The translations under genes were made by a program, and so were the position numbers. From Aureimonas glaciei (GTDB lineage: Bacteria; Pseudomonadota; Alphaproteobacteria; Rhizobiales; Rhizobiaceae): a stretch of DNA of 64,000 bases. Where the stretch lies: NCBI RefSeq assembly GCF_014643375.1, contig NZ_BMJJ01000002.1, positions 372,345 to 436,344 on the forward strand, written 5' to 3'. The notes beneath the pieces are model-generated. The model was given only the letters and a program-made list of their open reading frames with translations, did no database searches and was not told where the DNA came from. Shown here piece by piece: positions 53,187 to 63,295 of the stretch. Within the stretch, counting starts at the first letter, position 1, and every line of letters starts with the position of its first letter.

Positions 53187-54131
53187 TCAGTGCGCCATGA
53201 GCAGGGGCACGGTGCTGCGGGTCAGAAGTTCGCGCGTGACGCCGCCGAGAAGCATCTCGCGCAGGCGCGAATGCCCGTAGGCGCCGATGACGATGAGATC
53301 CGCCCCGAGGATCGCCGCCTCGTTCAAGAGGGCATCGGCGCGCGAACTCGGATGCGACAGGCGCCGGACATCGACGGAGACGCCGTGCCGCGCCAGGTGG
53401 CGGGCCATGTCGGCGGCGGGCAGCGAATCGTCCTCATCGTCGGCGGAGCCCTCCGCGACCTCGACGAGGTGGACGCGCCCGGCGTTTTGCAGAAAGGGCA
53501 GGGCCGCCGCGATGGCGTGGGAGCACTCGGTGGTATCGCGCCAGCCGATGACGATCGTCTCGGGATCCTTCGGCTGCACCGCTTCGGGCGGCACCACGAA
53601 GACCACGGCGCCGGCGTCGAACAGGACGGATTCCAGGAGATCGGGCCCCGCACCACCCTGCGGCCGCCCGAGGACGACCATGTCGACGGCCCGGGAAAGC
53701 TGGGCCAGGGTCCTGCCGATCTCGTGCGACAGGCCGTCGGCGCGCAAGAGGTCGGTCGCGGCGTCCAGCAGCAGGAGTCGCTGGCGCGCCTGCTGTTCCG
53801 CCGTATCGGCGAGGGCCGCGTCGTCTCTCCAGAAGGCCGCGGAAAGCTGGCCGAGATCGGGTCCGACCGAGACGAGCGCCGAGGGGATGACATGGGTGAA
53901 GACCCCGCGCACATGCGCGCCGAAGACCGTGGCGATCATCTCGGCATGGGCAAGGTTCGCCACGTCCTGCCCGGAGCCGTCGAGATGCACGAGTACGTCG
54001 CACACTGGCCCGGCGACCCTCTCTTTGTCCGCCTGGACCGGCTTCGGCAGCGCCGACTTGTCGCTGTAGGCGGCCATGCTGCGGCCGGCACCGCGCGTGC
54101 GCACTTCGTTCATCGCCATGTCTCCCATCAT
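53187..54131 (-). CDS. Universal stress protein, tandem Usp domains
   Basis: A protein of about 314 residues with an extra ~40-residue N-terminus and two Usp domains. CDVLVHLDGSGQDVANLAHA starts the first; the second holds IGAYGHSRLREMLLGGVTRE with the nucleotide loop. It shares the GHSR-REML-GGVT pattern with the neighbouring usp, so the two are likely old duplicates. The exact start is uncertain: ATG codons at 54131, 54128, 54119 and 54113 are all in frame, and the last has the best-spaced GGAG. Confidence 0.88.
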   Translation of the reverse strand: MMGDMAMNEVRTRGAGRSMAAYSDKSALPKPVQADKERVAGPVCDVLVHLDGSGQDVANLAHAEMIATVFGAHVRGVFTHVIPSALVSVGPDLGQLSAAFWRDDAALADTAEQQARQRLLLLDAATDLLRADGLSHEIGRTLAQLSRAVDMVVLGRPQGGAGPDLLESVLFDAGAVVFVVPPEAVQPKDPETIVIGWRDTTECSHAIAAALPFLQNAGRVHLVEVAEGSADDEDDSLPAADMARHLARHGVSVDVRRLSHPSSRADALLNEAAILGADLIVIGAYGHSRLREMLLGGVTRELLTRSTVPLLMAH

Positions 54132-54233
54132 GGAGAACAGAAACCTCCATTTCCGGAAACTCTAGCCGCTGCCGGCGGGCCAGCCTTGATTCGGATCAAG
54201 CGACGAGCCGGCGATCGGCGGGTAGAAGCGAAA

Positions 54234-54283
54234 GGCCCGTCGGGCCCCCCCGACGGGACCCCCGCCGCCGTGCGCGGCGGCGG
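54234..54283 (-). terminator. Double hairpin at the end of the epimerase/ABC operon
   Basis: Two GC hairpins lie after the epimerase gene in its direction: CCGCCGCCG-TGCG-CGGCGGCGG (54262-54283) and CCCGTCGGG with CCCGACGGG (54234-54260). On the minus strand the second is followed by CCTTTCGC, a short T-run. It probably terminates the leftward operon and insulates the usp gene. Confidence 0.55.
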
Positions 54284-54336
54284 TATTCGGGAGCGTCCCG
54301 GTGGCGGCGACTTTGCCATGCCACCGGGAGTCGCGA

Positions 54337-55233
54337 TCAGCCCTGCTTGACGTATTTCCGCCAGTCGTGGACGTCCTCGAAACCGAGAACCTCGCGGATC
54401 TTGCGGTTGGACAGCGGTGCTTCCCTCGGCCCCAGTTCCCGCGTCAGCGGGATGTCCGGGCAGTATTTTGCCAGGAACTCCGCCGTCGGCAGGTCCGCGG
54501 TGATGGTGTCGTTGACCGCGTTGAAGACCTGGAAGCCGAGGCCGTCCTTGCCGAGGCAGAGGTCGACGATCTGGCCGAGATCGCGCGCGTCGATATAGCT
54601 CCAGGCATTGCGCTTGCGCGACATCGGGTCGGCGAGGAAGGCGGGGAACTTGTCGTATTCGTGCGGCTCGATGACGTTGCCGATGCGCAGGGCGTAGATG
54701 TCGACGCCCGAGCGCATGGCGAAGGCCCGCGCCGTCTTCTCGTTCACCACCTTGGACAGGCCGTAGCTGTCCATCGGGTCGATGTCGTAGTCTTCCTCGA
54801 GCGGGAAGGAGTGGTAGTCCTTGTCCCCCTCGGCGAAGCAGACGCCGTAGGTGGTCTCGCTGGAGGCGATGATGATCTTCTTGATGCCGAGCTTCACCGC
54901 CGCCTCGATGACATTGTAGGTGCCGACCGTGTTGATGCGGAAGGTCTCGTTGTCGGGCCGGATGAGGACGCGCGGCACGGCGGCGAAATTGACCACGGCA
55001 TCGATCGCCGCCGGGCCCTTGCCGCTCTCAAAACCCTCGAAGCCGAAATGCGAGGAGAGGGCGTTGAAGACTTGGCCGCTGTCGGCGATGTCGGCGATCA
55101 GCGTGTTGACGCCGGGATGGTCGAGCGGCACGAGATCGACGTTCAGCACCTCGTGACCCTTGTCCACGAGATAGGGGACGACGTGGCGCCCGGCCTTGCC
55201 GGTGCCGCCGGTGAAGACGATGCGTTTGTTCAT
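54337..55233 (-). CDS. NAD-dependent epimerase/dehydratase family protein
   Basis: An extended SDR of 298 residues. TGGTGKAGRHVV (about 8-19) binds NAD, SSETTYG and YGLSKVVNEK provide the catalytic Ser/Thr and Tyr-x3-Lys. Members epimerise nucleotide sugars or oxidise uronic acids and free sugars. It is the last gene of the leftward ABC permease/ATPase transcript (134-bp gap), so it probably acts on the imported sugar. Substrate not assignable. Confidence 0.85.
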   Translation of the reverse strand: MNKRIVFTGGTGKAGRHVVPYLVDKGHEVLNVDLVPLDHPGVNTLIADIADSGQVFNALSSHFGFEGFESGKGPAAIDAVVNFAAVPRVLIRPDNETFRINTVGTYNVIEAAVKLGIKKIIIASSETTYGVCFAEGDKDYHSFPLEEDYDIDPMDSYGLSKVVNEKTARAFAMRSGVDIYALRIGNVIEPHEYDKFPAFLADPMSRKRNAWSYIDARDLGQIVDLCLGKDGLGFQVFNAVNDTITADLPTAEFLAKYCPDIPLTRELGPREAPLSNRKIREVLGFEDVHDWRKYVKQG

Positions 55234-55367
55234 GAAATTCTCCCGAGATAGGTCGGCGCCGCCTGCCGCCGTCGGCGCGACGCGCCGGGCGTCGTCCGCG
55301 GCGCCATGGTCATGCAGCGAGGGCGCTGGGTCGAAAAGGCAAGGTCTCTGGCTTCAAGCCCGCCGGA

Positions 55368-56366
55368 TTAGTCGCTCTGCCGGAAATTGCGCAGGCGGTC
55401 GAACAGCACGGCCAGGAGGATGGCGCCGCCGATGAAGGTGCCCTGCCAGAAGGCGTTGATGCCGAGGAGGCCGAGGCTGTTGCGGATCACCTCGATCAGC
55501 GCCGCGCCGACCAGGGCGCCGAAGGCCGTGCCGATGCCGCCGGCGAGATTGGCGCCGCCGATCACCGCCGCGGCGATGACCTGCAGCTCCATGCCGGCGC
55601 CGATGTTCGTCGTCACCGCGCCGAGCCAGCCGGTCTGGATGATGCCGGCAATGCCGGCCGACAGCGCCGAGATCATGTAGACCGCGACTTTGATCGGCTT
55701 GACCGGCACGCCCGTCAGCGTCGCCGCATGCTCGTTGCCGCCGATGGCGAAGACGTGCCGGCCGAACTTCGTCCAGCGCAGCACGAAGCCGGTGATCAGC
55801 GCCAGGACGACCATGTATATCACCGGGTTGGCGATGCCGAAGAGCCATGCCCCGCCGCCGAGCGACAGGAGTTTGTCGTGGTCCGGACCGAACTGGAAGA
55901 CGACGGTGTTGTTGGAGGCGACCATGGCGAGGCTGCGCGCCACGGACAGCATGCCGAGGGTAACGACGAAGGGCGGAAAGTTGAGATAGGCGACGAGGAT
56001 GCCGTTGAACGCGCCGACGAGAAGCGCCGTGCCGATGGCCGCCGCAATGCCGACCTCGATCGAGTAGCCGGCATTCATGGTCACCGCCAGCACCATGCTG
56101 CACAGGCACAGCACCGAGCCGACCGACAGGTCGATGCCGCCGGAGATGATCACCATCGTCATGCCCAGCGCGATGATCGCGGTGAAGGTGACGTTGCGGC
56201 TGATGTTGTAGAGATTCTTCGTCGAGGCGAAGGAATCGGTGGCGAAGGACAGGAACAGGCAGGCGAGCAGGAGGGCGACCAGGACCCAGAAGGTCTGGCT
56301 CGCCATCTGCCTCGCCAGGAAGCTTTTCGGCTTGTGCTCGATGGGCTGATCCAGCGTGATGGCCAT
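55368..56366 (-). CDS. CUT2-type sugar ABC transporter permease (RbsC/FrcC-like)
   Basis: A 332-residue inner-membrane permease with about ten helices. ALGMTMVIISGGIDLSVGSV and GGNEHAATLTGVPVKPIKV are the RbsC-family motifs. It pairs with the single-domain ATPase upstream (59-bp gap) and the divergent binding protein. The arrangement recalls rhizobial fructose FrcBCA systems. Confidence 0.9.
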   Translation of the reverse strand: MAITLDQPIEHKPKSFLARQMASQTFWVLVALLLACLFLSFATDSFASTKNLYNISRNVTFTAIIALGMTMVIISGGIDLSVGSVLCLCSMVLAVTMNAGYSIEVGIAAAIGTALLVGAFNGILVAYLNFPPFVVTLGMLSVARSLAMVASNNTVVFQFGPDHDKLLSLGGGAWLFGIANPVIYMVVLALITGFVLRWTKFGRHVFAIGGNEHAATLTGVPVKPIKVAVYMISALSAGIAGIIQTGWLGAVTTNIGAGMELQVIAAAVIGGANLAGGIGTAFGALVGAALIEVIRNSLGLLGINAFWQGTFIGGAILLAVLFDRLRNFRQSD

Positions 56367-56425
56367 GGTCGGTCTTCTCAGCGGTCGGCCCCGGACGTCG
56401 GGGCCCGAATATCGGGAAACAGGGT

Positions 56426-57187
<762 letters not shown>

Positions 57188-57320
57188 AGACTGAAAAGGC
57201 CTGCTGCGGCGGACTGCCGGCAGCGGCCTTCATTCCCTTCCGCCTGACGCGAAAACGACTTCCCCAGCACTAGCGCACACTCTTCCGCCGGGCGTCAATC
57301 GAGCTTCTCTTGTGCAATGC

Positions 57321-57403
57321 AGTATAAATTTTCCTTGCACTGCAAAAATAATCCAGTGCTTGGAATAAATACTGTTGACCGTCGCCGGAAGCCAAGATTA
57401 GAT
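57321..57403. promoter_or_regulatory. Divergent promoter/operator region of the sugar importer
   Basis: An AT-rich island in the 719-bp spacer. TATACT on the minus strand (57321-57326) may serve the ATPase/permease genes. TTGACC (57375-57380), 17 bp, TTAGAT (57398-57403) is a good plus-strand promoter match for the binding-protein gene. TTGCA-C-TGCAA (57335-57345) is a perfect palindrome between them and a candidate operator. If the plus promoter is right, the leader is about 500 bases. I see no gene in 57404-57906. Confidence 0.4.
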
Positions 57404-57906
57404 CGACATCGGCCGACCTGGTCCTCCCGGAGGACCGTCCGGCTGTCGCTCGGCGGATGATCGACGACGGCAGGCGCAGGCCTGTCGACAGGGGTTCTTG
57501 ATGCAGTCTGGGCGGTAAGCCGGGCCGTAAGTCGGGGTCGGGGCGGTAGAGGGCTGCGATCCGCGTCAGCGTCGGTCGACTGGCTCTGCCACCCCCGACC
57601 GGGAATGCAGGCGGGCGGCAGGAGACCGCACGGCAGGAAGCCGCAGGGGACGCGAAGGGCAGGGGGCGGGAAAGACAGGACACGAATAGGCAAAACACGC
57701 CAAGGCGGGAGGCTTTGGGGCCACCCAAGCGGCGGGCTTTGACCGCAGTGTGACCGGAAGGTGCGGGGCCCGTCTCGTCGCCGCGCCGGTCGGCGAGCAG
57801 TGCCGGAAAACTTCCGGATTTCGACCGGCGGACCGCAGTCGCAAGAACTGCTGCCGCCATTCAGCCGACCGCCGTCGAGGCGGCGGACATCCATCGGGAG
57901 GAACAG

Positions 57907-58896
57907 ATGAAGAAACTGACCCTACTTGTCGCCGCCGCCGCGCTGGCGCTCGGTGCCGGGCCGGCTCTGGCCAAGAAGCAGCTCGTGATCGTGGTGAAGG
58001 GGCTCGACAATCCCTTCTTCGAGGCGATCAACCAGGGCTGCCAGAAGTGGAACAGCGAGAACGCCGATTCCGAATATGAGTGCTTCTACACCGGCCCGGC
58101 CTCGACCTCGGACGAAGCCGGCGAGGCGCAGATCGTCCAGGACATGCTGGGCAAGGCCGACACCGTGGCCATGGCGATCTCACCCTCCAACGCCAAGCTG
58201 ATCGCCCAGACGCTGAAGGTCGCCGCGCCGACCATTCCGATCATGACCATCGACGCCGATCTCGCCGCCGAGGATTCGGCCCTACGCAAAACCTATCTCG
58301 GCACCGACAACTACCTGATGGGCAAGAAGATCGGCGAGTACATCAAGAAGGCCAAGCCGGACGGCGGGACCGTCTGCTCGATCCAGGGCAATCCCGGCGC
58401 CGACAACATCCTGCGCCGCGCGCAGGGCATGCGCGATGCGCTCTCCGGCCAGGAAGGCCTCGGCGCGCTGGCCGGCGAGGGCGGCTGGACGGAAGTCGCG
58501 GGTTGCCCGGTCTTCACCAATGACGACGGCGCCAAGGGCGTGCAGGCGATGACCGACATCCTCGCCGCCAATCCCGATCTCGACGCCTTCGGCATCATGG
58601 GCGGCTGGCCGCTGTTCGGCGCGCCGCAGCCCTACCGCGACCTGATGCGGCCGCTGGCCGAGCGCATCGCCTCGAACGACTTCGTCGTCGGTGCCGCCGA
58701 CACGATCGGAGACGAAGTGGCGATCGCCGGCGAAGGCCTCGTCACGGCCCTGGTCGGACAGCGTCCGTTCGAGATGGGCTACAAGGCCCCCTCGGTGATG
58801 ATCGACCTGATCGAGGGCAAGACCGTCGAGGATCCGGTCTTCACCGGCCTCGACGAATGCACCAAGGACACCGTCGACACCTGCATCCAGAAGTAA
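57907..58896 (+). CDS. Periplasmic sugar-binding protein of the CUT2 ABC importer
   Basis: A 329-residue type I binding protein. The first 22 residues are a Sec signal (LLVAAAALALGAGPALA). The mature protein has the ribose-binding fold: VIVVKGLDNPFFEAINQGCQ, NAKLIAQTLKVAAPTIPIM and DAFGIMGGWPLFG. Five or more cysteines are present, unusual for this family. It is divergent from the ATPase and permease genes and ends at a strong terminator. The ligand is likely a monosaccharide or polyol. Confidence 0.9.
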   Translation: MKKLTLLVAAAALALGAGPALAKKQLVIVVKGLDNPFFEAINQGCQKWNSENADSEYECFYTGPASTSDEAGEAQIVQDMLGKADTVAMAISPSNAKLIAQTLKVAAPTIPIMTIDADLAAEDSALRKTYLGTDNYLMGKKIGEYIKKAKPDGGTVCSIQGNPGADNILRRAQGMRDALSGQEGLGALAGEGGWTEVAGCPVFTNDDGAKGVQAMTDILAANPDLDAFGIMGGWPLFGAPQPYRDLMRPLAERIASNDFVVGAADTIGDEVAIAGEGLVTALVGQRPFEMGYKAPSVMIDLIEGKTVEDPVFTGLDECTKDTVDTCIQK

Positions 58897-58902
58897 GCCA
58901 AA

Positions 58903-58936
58903 GGGAGCGCCCGCCAGCCGGGCGCTCCCAATTTTT
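58903..58936 (+). terminator. Rho-independent terminator after the sugar-binding protein gene
   Basis: GGGAGCGCCCG (58903-58913), a five-base loop CCAGC, CGGGCGCTCCC (58919-58929), then AATTTTTC. Eleven perfect pairs with a U-run make this the clearest intrinsic terminator in the window. The rest of the spacer to 59120 shows no gene. Confidence 0.92.
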
Positions 58937-59120
58937 CTGCGCCCTGATGGACGAGATCGCACCGCAGGCGCTGGCGCCCGGCGACGTGATTACCGCAGAG
59001 CGGCGTCATTTCAGCGGCCATGCGCGGAGATCGCGGCAGAAGCCGTGGATCAGAGCTGGGACGGTCTGGTCCACCGCTTTCAGGATGGGCCGCCGGTATC
59101 ACCGGCAGCCCAAGGGCCCA

Positions 59121-60062
59121 TCAGGCCGCGGCGGCATTCCAGTTCGCATACCAGGTCTGGAACAGCCGATACTGCGCCTCGGCATAGCCGCGCTGCGAAG
59201 CGCTGAGGACGTCGGTTTCGTTGAAGTGCAGACCGTAGCCGGCTTCCCCGTTCAGCTCCATCAGCAGCTTGTAGTAGAGAACGAGATCGGGGCCTTCGTC
59301 GAAGGAAGAGAGGACGCCGAGCGCGGCTTCCAGCTCCAGCGCCTTGCGGCGGGCCTCGACGTCGCCGGCGGCCGCCTGCTTGCACAGGGCGACCAGCTGA
59401 AGCACCTCGCGAGGCAGCGCATTGCCGATGCCGGTGATGGCGCCCGACGCACCGCAATTGACGAAGCCGTGGAAGACGTTGGTGTCGACGCCGACCATCA
59501 GGGTCACGTCCGCGCTGCCCGAGGTGATCGTCTCGGCGGCGTAGCGCAGATCGCTCGCCCCGCCGAATTCCTTGAAGCCGATGAGATTCGGGTGCTCTGC
59601 GCGCAGGGCGAAGAAGAGGTCGGCGCGGGTCGCAAAGCCATAATAGGGGCTGTTGTAGATCACCGCCGGCAGGTCCGGCGCGACCGACAGGATCGCCTTG
59701 AAATGCGCCTTCTGCGCCGAGGGCGAGGAGCCGCGCGACAGGACGCGCGGAATGACCATCAGGCCCTTGGCGCCGACGCTGGCGGCATGGGCGGCGTGGG
59801 CGACGGCCGAGGCGGTGTTGACCGCACCCGTTCCGACGATCACCGGCACACCGGCTTCGGCCAGCGCCGCGACGCCGGCCATGCGCTGGTCGTCCGTCAG
59901 AAGCGGCCAGTCGCCCATCGAGCCGCAATAGACGACGGCCGACATGCCGGCATCGACCAGTTTTTGGCCCGTCGCCACCAGGGCCGCGAGGTCGGGTTGG
60001 CGGTCGGCGGTGCAGGGCGTCATCAGGGCGGGGATGCAGCCGGTAAAGATCGTGGTGTCCAT
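59121..60062 (-). CDS. DapA-family lyase, HypD-like (probable 1-pyrroline-4-hydroxy-2-carboxylate deaminase)
   Basis: A 313-residue aldolase-fold protein of the dihydrodipicolinate synthase family. The Schiff-base lysine is in GFKEFGG (near residue 168), preceded by VIYNSPYYGF with the catalytic Tyr; the N-terminus IFTGCIPALMTPCTADR and VVYCGSMGDWPLL mark a rhizobial subgroup close to HypD of hydroxyproline breakdown. Together with the TRAP transporter and GntR regulator it forms an uptake-catabolism unit. Assignment to hydroxyproline is from remembered similarity, not proven. Confidence 0.8.
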   Translation of the reverse strand: MDTTIFTGCIPALMTPCTADRQPDLAALVATGQKLVDAGMSAVVYCGSMGDWPLLTDDQRMAGVAALAEAGVPVIVGTGAVNTASAVAHAAHAASVGAKGLMVIPRVLSRGSSPSAQKAHFKAILSVAPDLPAVIYNSPYYGFATRADLFFALRAEHPNLIGFKEFGGASDLRYAAETITSGSADVTLMVGVDTNVFHGFVNCGASGAITGIGNALPREVLQLVALCKQAAAGDVEARRKALELEAALGVLSSFDEGPDLVLYYKLLMELNGEAGYGLHFNETDVLSASQRGYAEAQYRLFQTWYANWNAAAA

Positions 60063-60132
60063 GGAGATCGGTCCAGAAAGAGATGAGACGGGGGCCGCCC
60101 GCTGCGGGGCGGCCGAAAGGGAGGAGCGAAGC

Positions 60133-61143
60133 TTAGAGGGTCGCGCCGAGCTTGCGAAGATCGGCCAGCGCCGGCGCCTTCGGCTGCCAGATCGCGTCAT
60201 ACTGCGCGATGACGGCATCGGCATCGGCGACCTTGACGTCCTTGATCGGAATGCCGGCGGCCGAGAAGCTTTCGACGAGCTTCGGCTCGTTGACGACCGT
60301 TTCGTCGATCTGGGCGGAAAGGGCTTCCCGGGTCAGCCGCGTCAGCAATTCCTGGTCGGCGGGATCGAGCGTCTTCCAGACACGGCCGGAGACCAGAGCG
60401 ACGCAGGGCATGAAGATCGCGTTCATGCGCAGCATGGTCTTCGACACCTTGTCGAAGCGCTGGTTCCAGGAAAGGTCGAGATCGGCCTCGAGCCCGTCGA
60501 CCTGGCCGTTGGACATGGCGTCGAAAACCGCCGGCGTCGGGATCGGCGTCGGCGTCGCGCCGAGGAGGCCGTAGAAGTCGCGATAGGCCGGCGTCGTGTT
60601 GATCCGCAGCTTCATGCCCTTCAGGTCTTCCAGACCCTCGATCGGCCGGGCCGAGAAGACGACGCGCATGGTGGTGATGCCATAGGCAAGACCCATGGTG
60701 CCGGTCTCTCTCGGGAGGACGTCCAGCAAGGACAAAGCCAGCGGATCACGCACCAGCTTCGCGACCTTCGCCGTCGAATCGACGATCCAGGGGGCGTTGA
60801 TCGCGGCGATGGAGGGAACGCGCGAGCCAAGTTCGGCGGTCATGATCCAGCCGAGGTCGAGCGCGCCCGACTGCATCTGCTGGAGCATGGCCGCCTCGTT
60901 GCCGAGCTGGCCCGAGGGGAAGAGCGTCAGCGACAGGCGGCCGTTCGTCTCCGCCTTCAGGCGCTCGCCGACCTTGGCGGCGGCGAGGTTCCACGGGTGG
61001 CCGTTCGGCGTGATGATGCCGAGGCGGAAGTCGCGGGCTTCCTGGGCGCGCACGATGCCGGGCGTGGCAAGGCCCAACACGCCGGCGCCGGCAACGGCTG
61101 CGGCCGAATGGAGAAGGGAGCGGCGGGTCAGAAGCGTGCTCAT
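60133..61143 (-). CDS. TRAP transporter substrate-binding protein (DctP family)
   Basis: A 336-residue periplasmic protein. The N-terminus TRRSLLHSAAAVAGAGVLG with cleavage after VRA looks like a Tat signal. The DctP fold shows FPSGQLGNEAAMLQQMQSG, LRINTTPAYRDFYGLLGATP and the conserved Arg that binds carboxylates near residue 176. It delivers an organic or amino acid to the DctQM membrane unit encoded upstream. The gene follows dctM by 13 bp. Confidence 0.92.
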   Translation of the reverse strand: MSTLLTRRSLLHSAAAVAGAGVLGLATPGIVRAQEARDFRLGIITPNGHPWNLAAAKVGERLKAETNGRLSLTLFPSGQLGNEAAMLQQMQSGALDLGWIMTAELGSRVPSIAAINAPWIVDSTAKVAKLVRDPLALSLLDVLPRETGTMGLAYGITTMRVVFSARPIEGLEDLKGMKLRINTTPAYRDFYGLLGATPTPIPTPAVFDAMSNGQVDGLEADLDLSWNQRFDKVSKTMLRMNAIFMPCVALVSGRVWKTLDPADQELLTRLTREALSAQIDETVVNEPKLVESFSAAGIPIKDVKVADADAVIAQYDAIWQPKAPALADLRKLGATL

Positions 61144-61156
61144 GGGACGAGGCCTT

Positions 61157-62422
61157 TCAGTTGGCGAGAAGAAGGGAGAGCGACGGGAAGATCGAGAGCA
61201 GCAGAAGCAGCAGGCAGGCCGCGAAGAAGAACGGCAGGGTAACGATGAACATCCGTCCGACCTTGGCTCCGGTCACCGCCGAGGCGACGAAGAAGCAGAG
61301 GCCGACCGGCGGCGACAGGAAGCCGAGCGTCAGGTTGATCACGGCGACGACGCCGAAATGGATCGGGTCGATGCCGTAGACTTCGGTCGCGATGGGCAGG
61401 AGGATCGGCACCGTCATGATGAGGCCCGGCGCCCCGTCGATCGCCGTTCCGATGACCAGGAGGATGACGTTGACGAGGAGCATGAAGGTGACCGGATCTT
61501 CCGCGACGGTCTGCACCCAGGCGGCCACCGCCTGCGGCACCCGGCCGTAGACGAGCACCCAGGAGAAGATCGCGGCGGCGGCGACCAGGAACAGCACCAC
61601 GGCCGCATAGATGCCCGAGCGCACCATCATCGCCGGAAGGTCGCGAAAACTCAGCTGGCGGGTCCAGAAACGGCCGATCAGGATGGCGGCGAGCGTGCCG
61701 ACGGCGGCAGCTTCGGTGGCGTTGGCCAGCCCGGTGAGGATCGAGCCGACGATCACCACGGGGATGATCAGCGTCGGGATCGCATCGAGGACGACGCGCA
61801 GGCGCTGCGCCCAGTCCATCCGCTCGCCGCGCGGATAGTTCTGCCAGACATCCATGATGGCGATGACCGTGCAGAACAGCACGGTGAGGAGGATTCCCGG
61901 CACCAGACCGGCCATCAGCATGTCGCTGACCGGCACCTGGGCCATGACCGAATAGATCACGAACATGATGGAGGGCGGGATGATCGGCCCGAGCATGCCG
62001 GCATAGGCGGTGAGGCCGGCGGCAAAGGTCTTGTCGTAGCCCTGGCGCTCCATCTCCGGCACCATGACCTTGGCCATGATCGCGACCTGCGCGGTCGCCG
62101 AGCCGAGAATGGAGGAGATGAACATGTTGGCGACGAGGTTGACGTAGGCGAGGCCGCCCTTCAGCTGCCCGACGATCGCCATGGCCATGGCCACGATGCG
62201 CCGGGTGATGCCGCCCCCGTTCATCACCTCGCCGATCATGATGAACAGCGGGATCGAGATCAGGCCGTAGCTGTCGACGCCGCCAAACATCTGCGGGACG
62301 AAGGACTGGAACAGCAGCGGGTTGCCGGAGTCCCAGATGAAGGCGATGGAGGCGAGGCAAAGGCAGATGCTGATCGGCACGCCGACGAGCATCAGGATGA
62401 AGAAGGCGCCGCCGGTGATCAT
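61157..62422 (-). CDS. TRAP transporter large permease (DctM family)
   Basis: A 421-residue membrane protein with about 12 helices. SIPLFIMIGEVMNGGGITRR, ILGSATAQVAIMAKVMVPEM, IIPPSIMFVIYSVMAQVPV and the later TLGFLSPPVGLCFFVASAV are hallmark segments. It forms the sodium-driven transport channel. Its ATG overlaps the dctQ stop by one base; the longer open frame upstream lies inside dctQ. Confidence 0.93.
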   Translation of the reverse strand: MITGGAFFILMLVGVPISICLCLASIAFIWDSGNPLLFQSFVPQMFGGVDSYGLISIPLFIMIGEVMNGGGITRRIVAMAMAIVGQLKGGLAYVNLVANMFISSILGSATAQVAIMAKVMVPEMERQGYDKTFAAGLTAYAGMLGPIIPPSIMFVIYSVMAQVPVSDMLMAGLVPGILLTVLFCTVIAIMDVWQNYPRGERMDWAQRLRVVLDAIPTLIIPVVIVGSILTGLANATEAAAVGTLAAILIGRFWTRQLSFRDLPAMMVRSGIYAAVVLFLVAAAAIFSWVLVYGRVPQAVAAWVQTVAEDPVTFMLLVNVILLVIGTAIDGAPGLIMTVPILLPIATEVYGIDPIHFGVVAVINLTLGFLSPPVGLCFFVASAVTGAKVGRMFIVTLPFFFAACLLLLLLSIFPSLSLLLAN

Positions 62423-63033
62423 CAGTTCACCCCCTGGCCGGCATCGAGCGGGGGACGCTCGGGGCGGGCGACGAGGCCGAGATCTTCGGCGAGATTGGCG
62501 GCGCCATGGAGGATGGTGGTGAGGGCGAAGAGCGGCACCACGCCCATCACGATCCAGGTCGGCCATTCCAGCGTCTGGGTGCGCTCGGTGTAGAGGAAAT
62601 TGAAGCTCTCGCCGGCATAGGCCTGCGCGTCGAAGCCGGCCCGGGCGATGCCGATGGGGTCGAGCCAGATCCAGCACATGGCGGCGAGCGCCAGCGAAAA
62701 GCCCAGCACGATCAGGGTCGCCCCGGCCTGGAACGCTTTGGCGAGGCCCGGCTTCAGATATTCCGTCAGGAGAGCGACGGAGAAATCCATGCGCAGGCGC
62801 GTCATGCAGGAGGCGCCAATGAAGGTCAGCCAGACCATGGCGTAGACGGAAGCCTCGTCATTGCCATAGAGCGGCATGCGCGCATAGCGCGTGACGACGT
62901 TGACGAGGATCAGCGCGAACAGCAGCGCCATCAGCAGGCCGAGCAGGATCTTCTCGATCTTCAGCACGCCTTCCGAAGCGCTTTGCAGGGCCCGCAGGGG
63001 CAGGGGTGCCTTGCGGGCGGGCCAGGTGTTCAT
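62422..63033 (-). CDS. TRAP transporter small permease (DctQ family)
   Basis: A 203-residue protein with four hydrophobic helices (about 28-50, 65-85, 100-122, 158-178). The loop NDEASVYAMVWLTFIGASC is the usual DctQ segment. A longer periplasmic loop than average lies between the last two helices. First gene of the dctQ-dctM-dctP-dapA-like transcript. Start ATG 63031-63033. Confidence 0.9.
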   Translation of the reverse strand: MNTWPARKAPLPLRALQSASEGVLKIEKILLGLLMALLFALILVNVVTRYARMPLYGNDEASVYAMVWLTFIGASCMTRLRMDFSVALLTEYLKPGLAKAFQAGATLIVLGFSLALAAMCWIWLDPIGIARAGFDAQAYAGESFNFLYTERTQTLEWPTWIVMGVVPLFALTTILHGAANLAEDLGLVARPERPPLDAGQGVN

Positions 63034-63158
63034 GAGTCGCTCCTTCGAACGCGGGGGCGGCCGCGTTTGAAAATGCGGCCTGGCGCGGGAGCCCGTTCGT
63101 CATGCCGGAAAACCGTGGTTTCCATGCACCGAGACACCTGCTGGGGCGACAATCGCAT

Positions 63159-63204
63159 ATTGGATCCAATTTGCAATGAGGTCCGAGTGTTTTGCTGCTA
63201 TAAT
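63159..63204. promoter_or_regulatory. Divergent TRAP/GntR control region: palindrome ATTGGATCCAAT and -10 box
   Basis: ATTGGATCCAAT (63159-63170) is a perfect 12-bp palindrome of the FadR/VanR type operator. TATAAT at 63199-63204 is a consensus -10 box facing the GntR gene, placing the operator near -46 of that promoter. Its position in the 262-bp divergent spacer suits control of both transcripts by the GntR protein. Confidence 0.65.
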
Positions 63205-63295
63205 TCGTGCCATCAAACGGAATGTATATTATCTACGCTGACTGCCCGCAGAATCGTGCCCGCTTGCACGTTCGATAGGCTTTGCAAGGATCTCG

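Noticed and set aside
57270-57894. Minus-strand frames in the spacer before the sugar-binding-protein gene
   Set aside because: Arg/Pro/Ser-rich translations without homology or start signals, crossing the promoter region.
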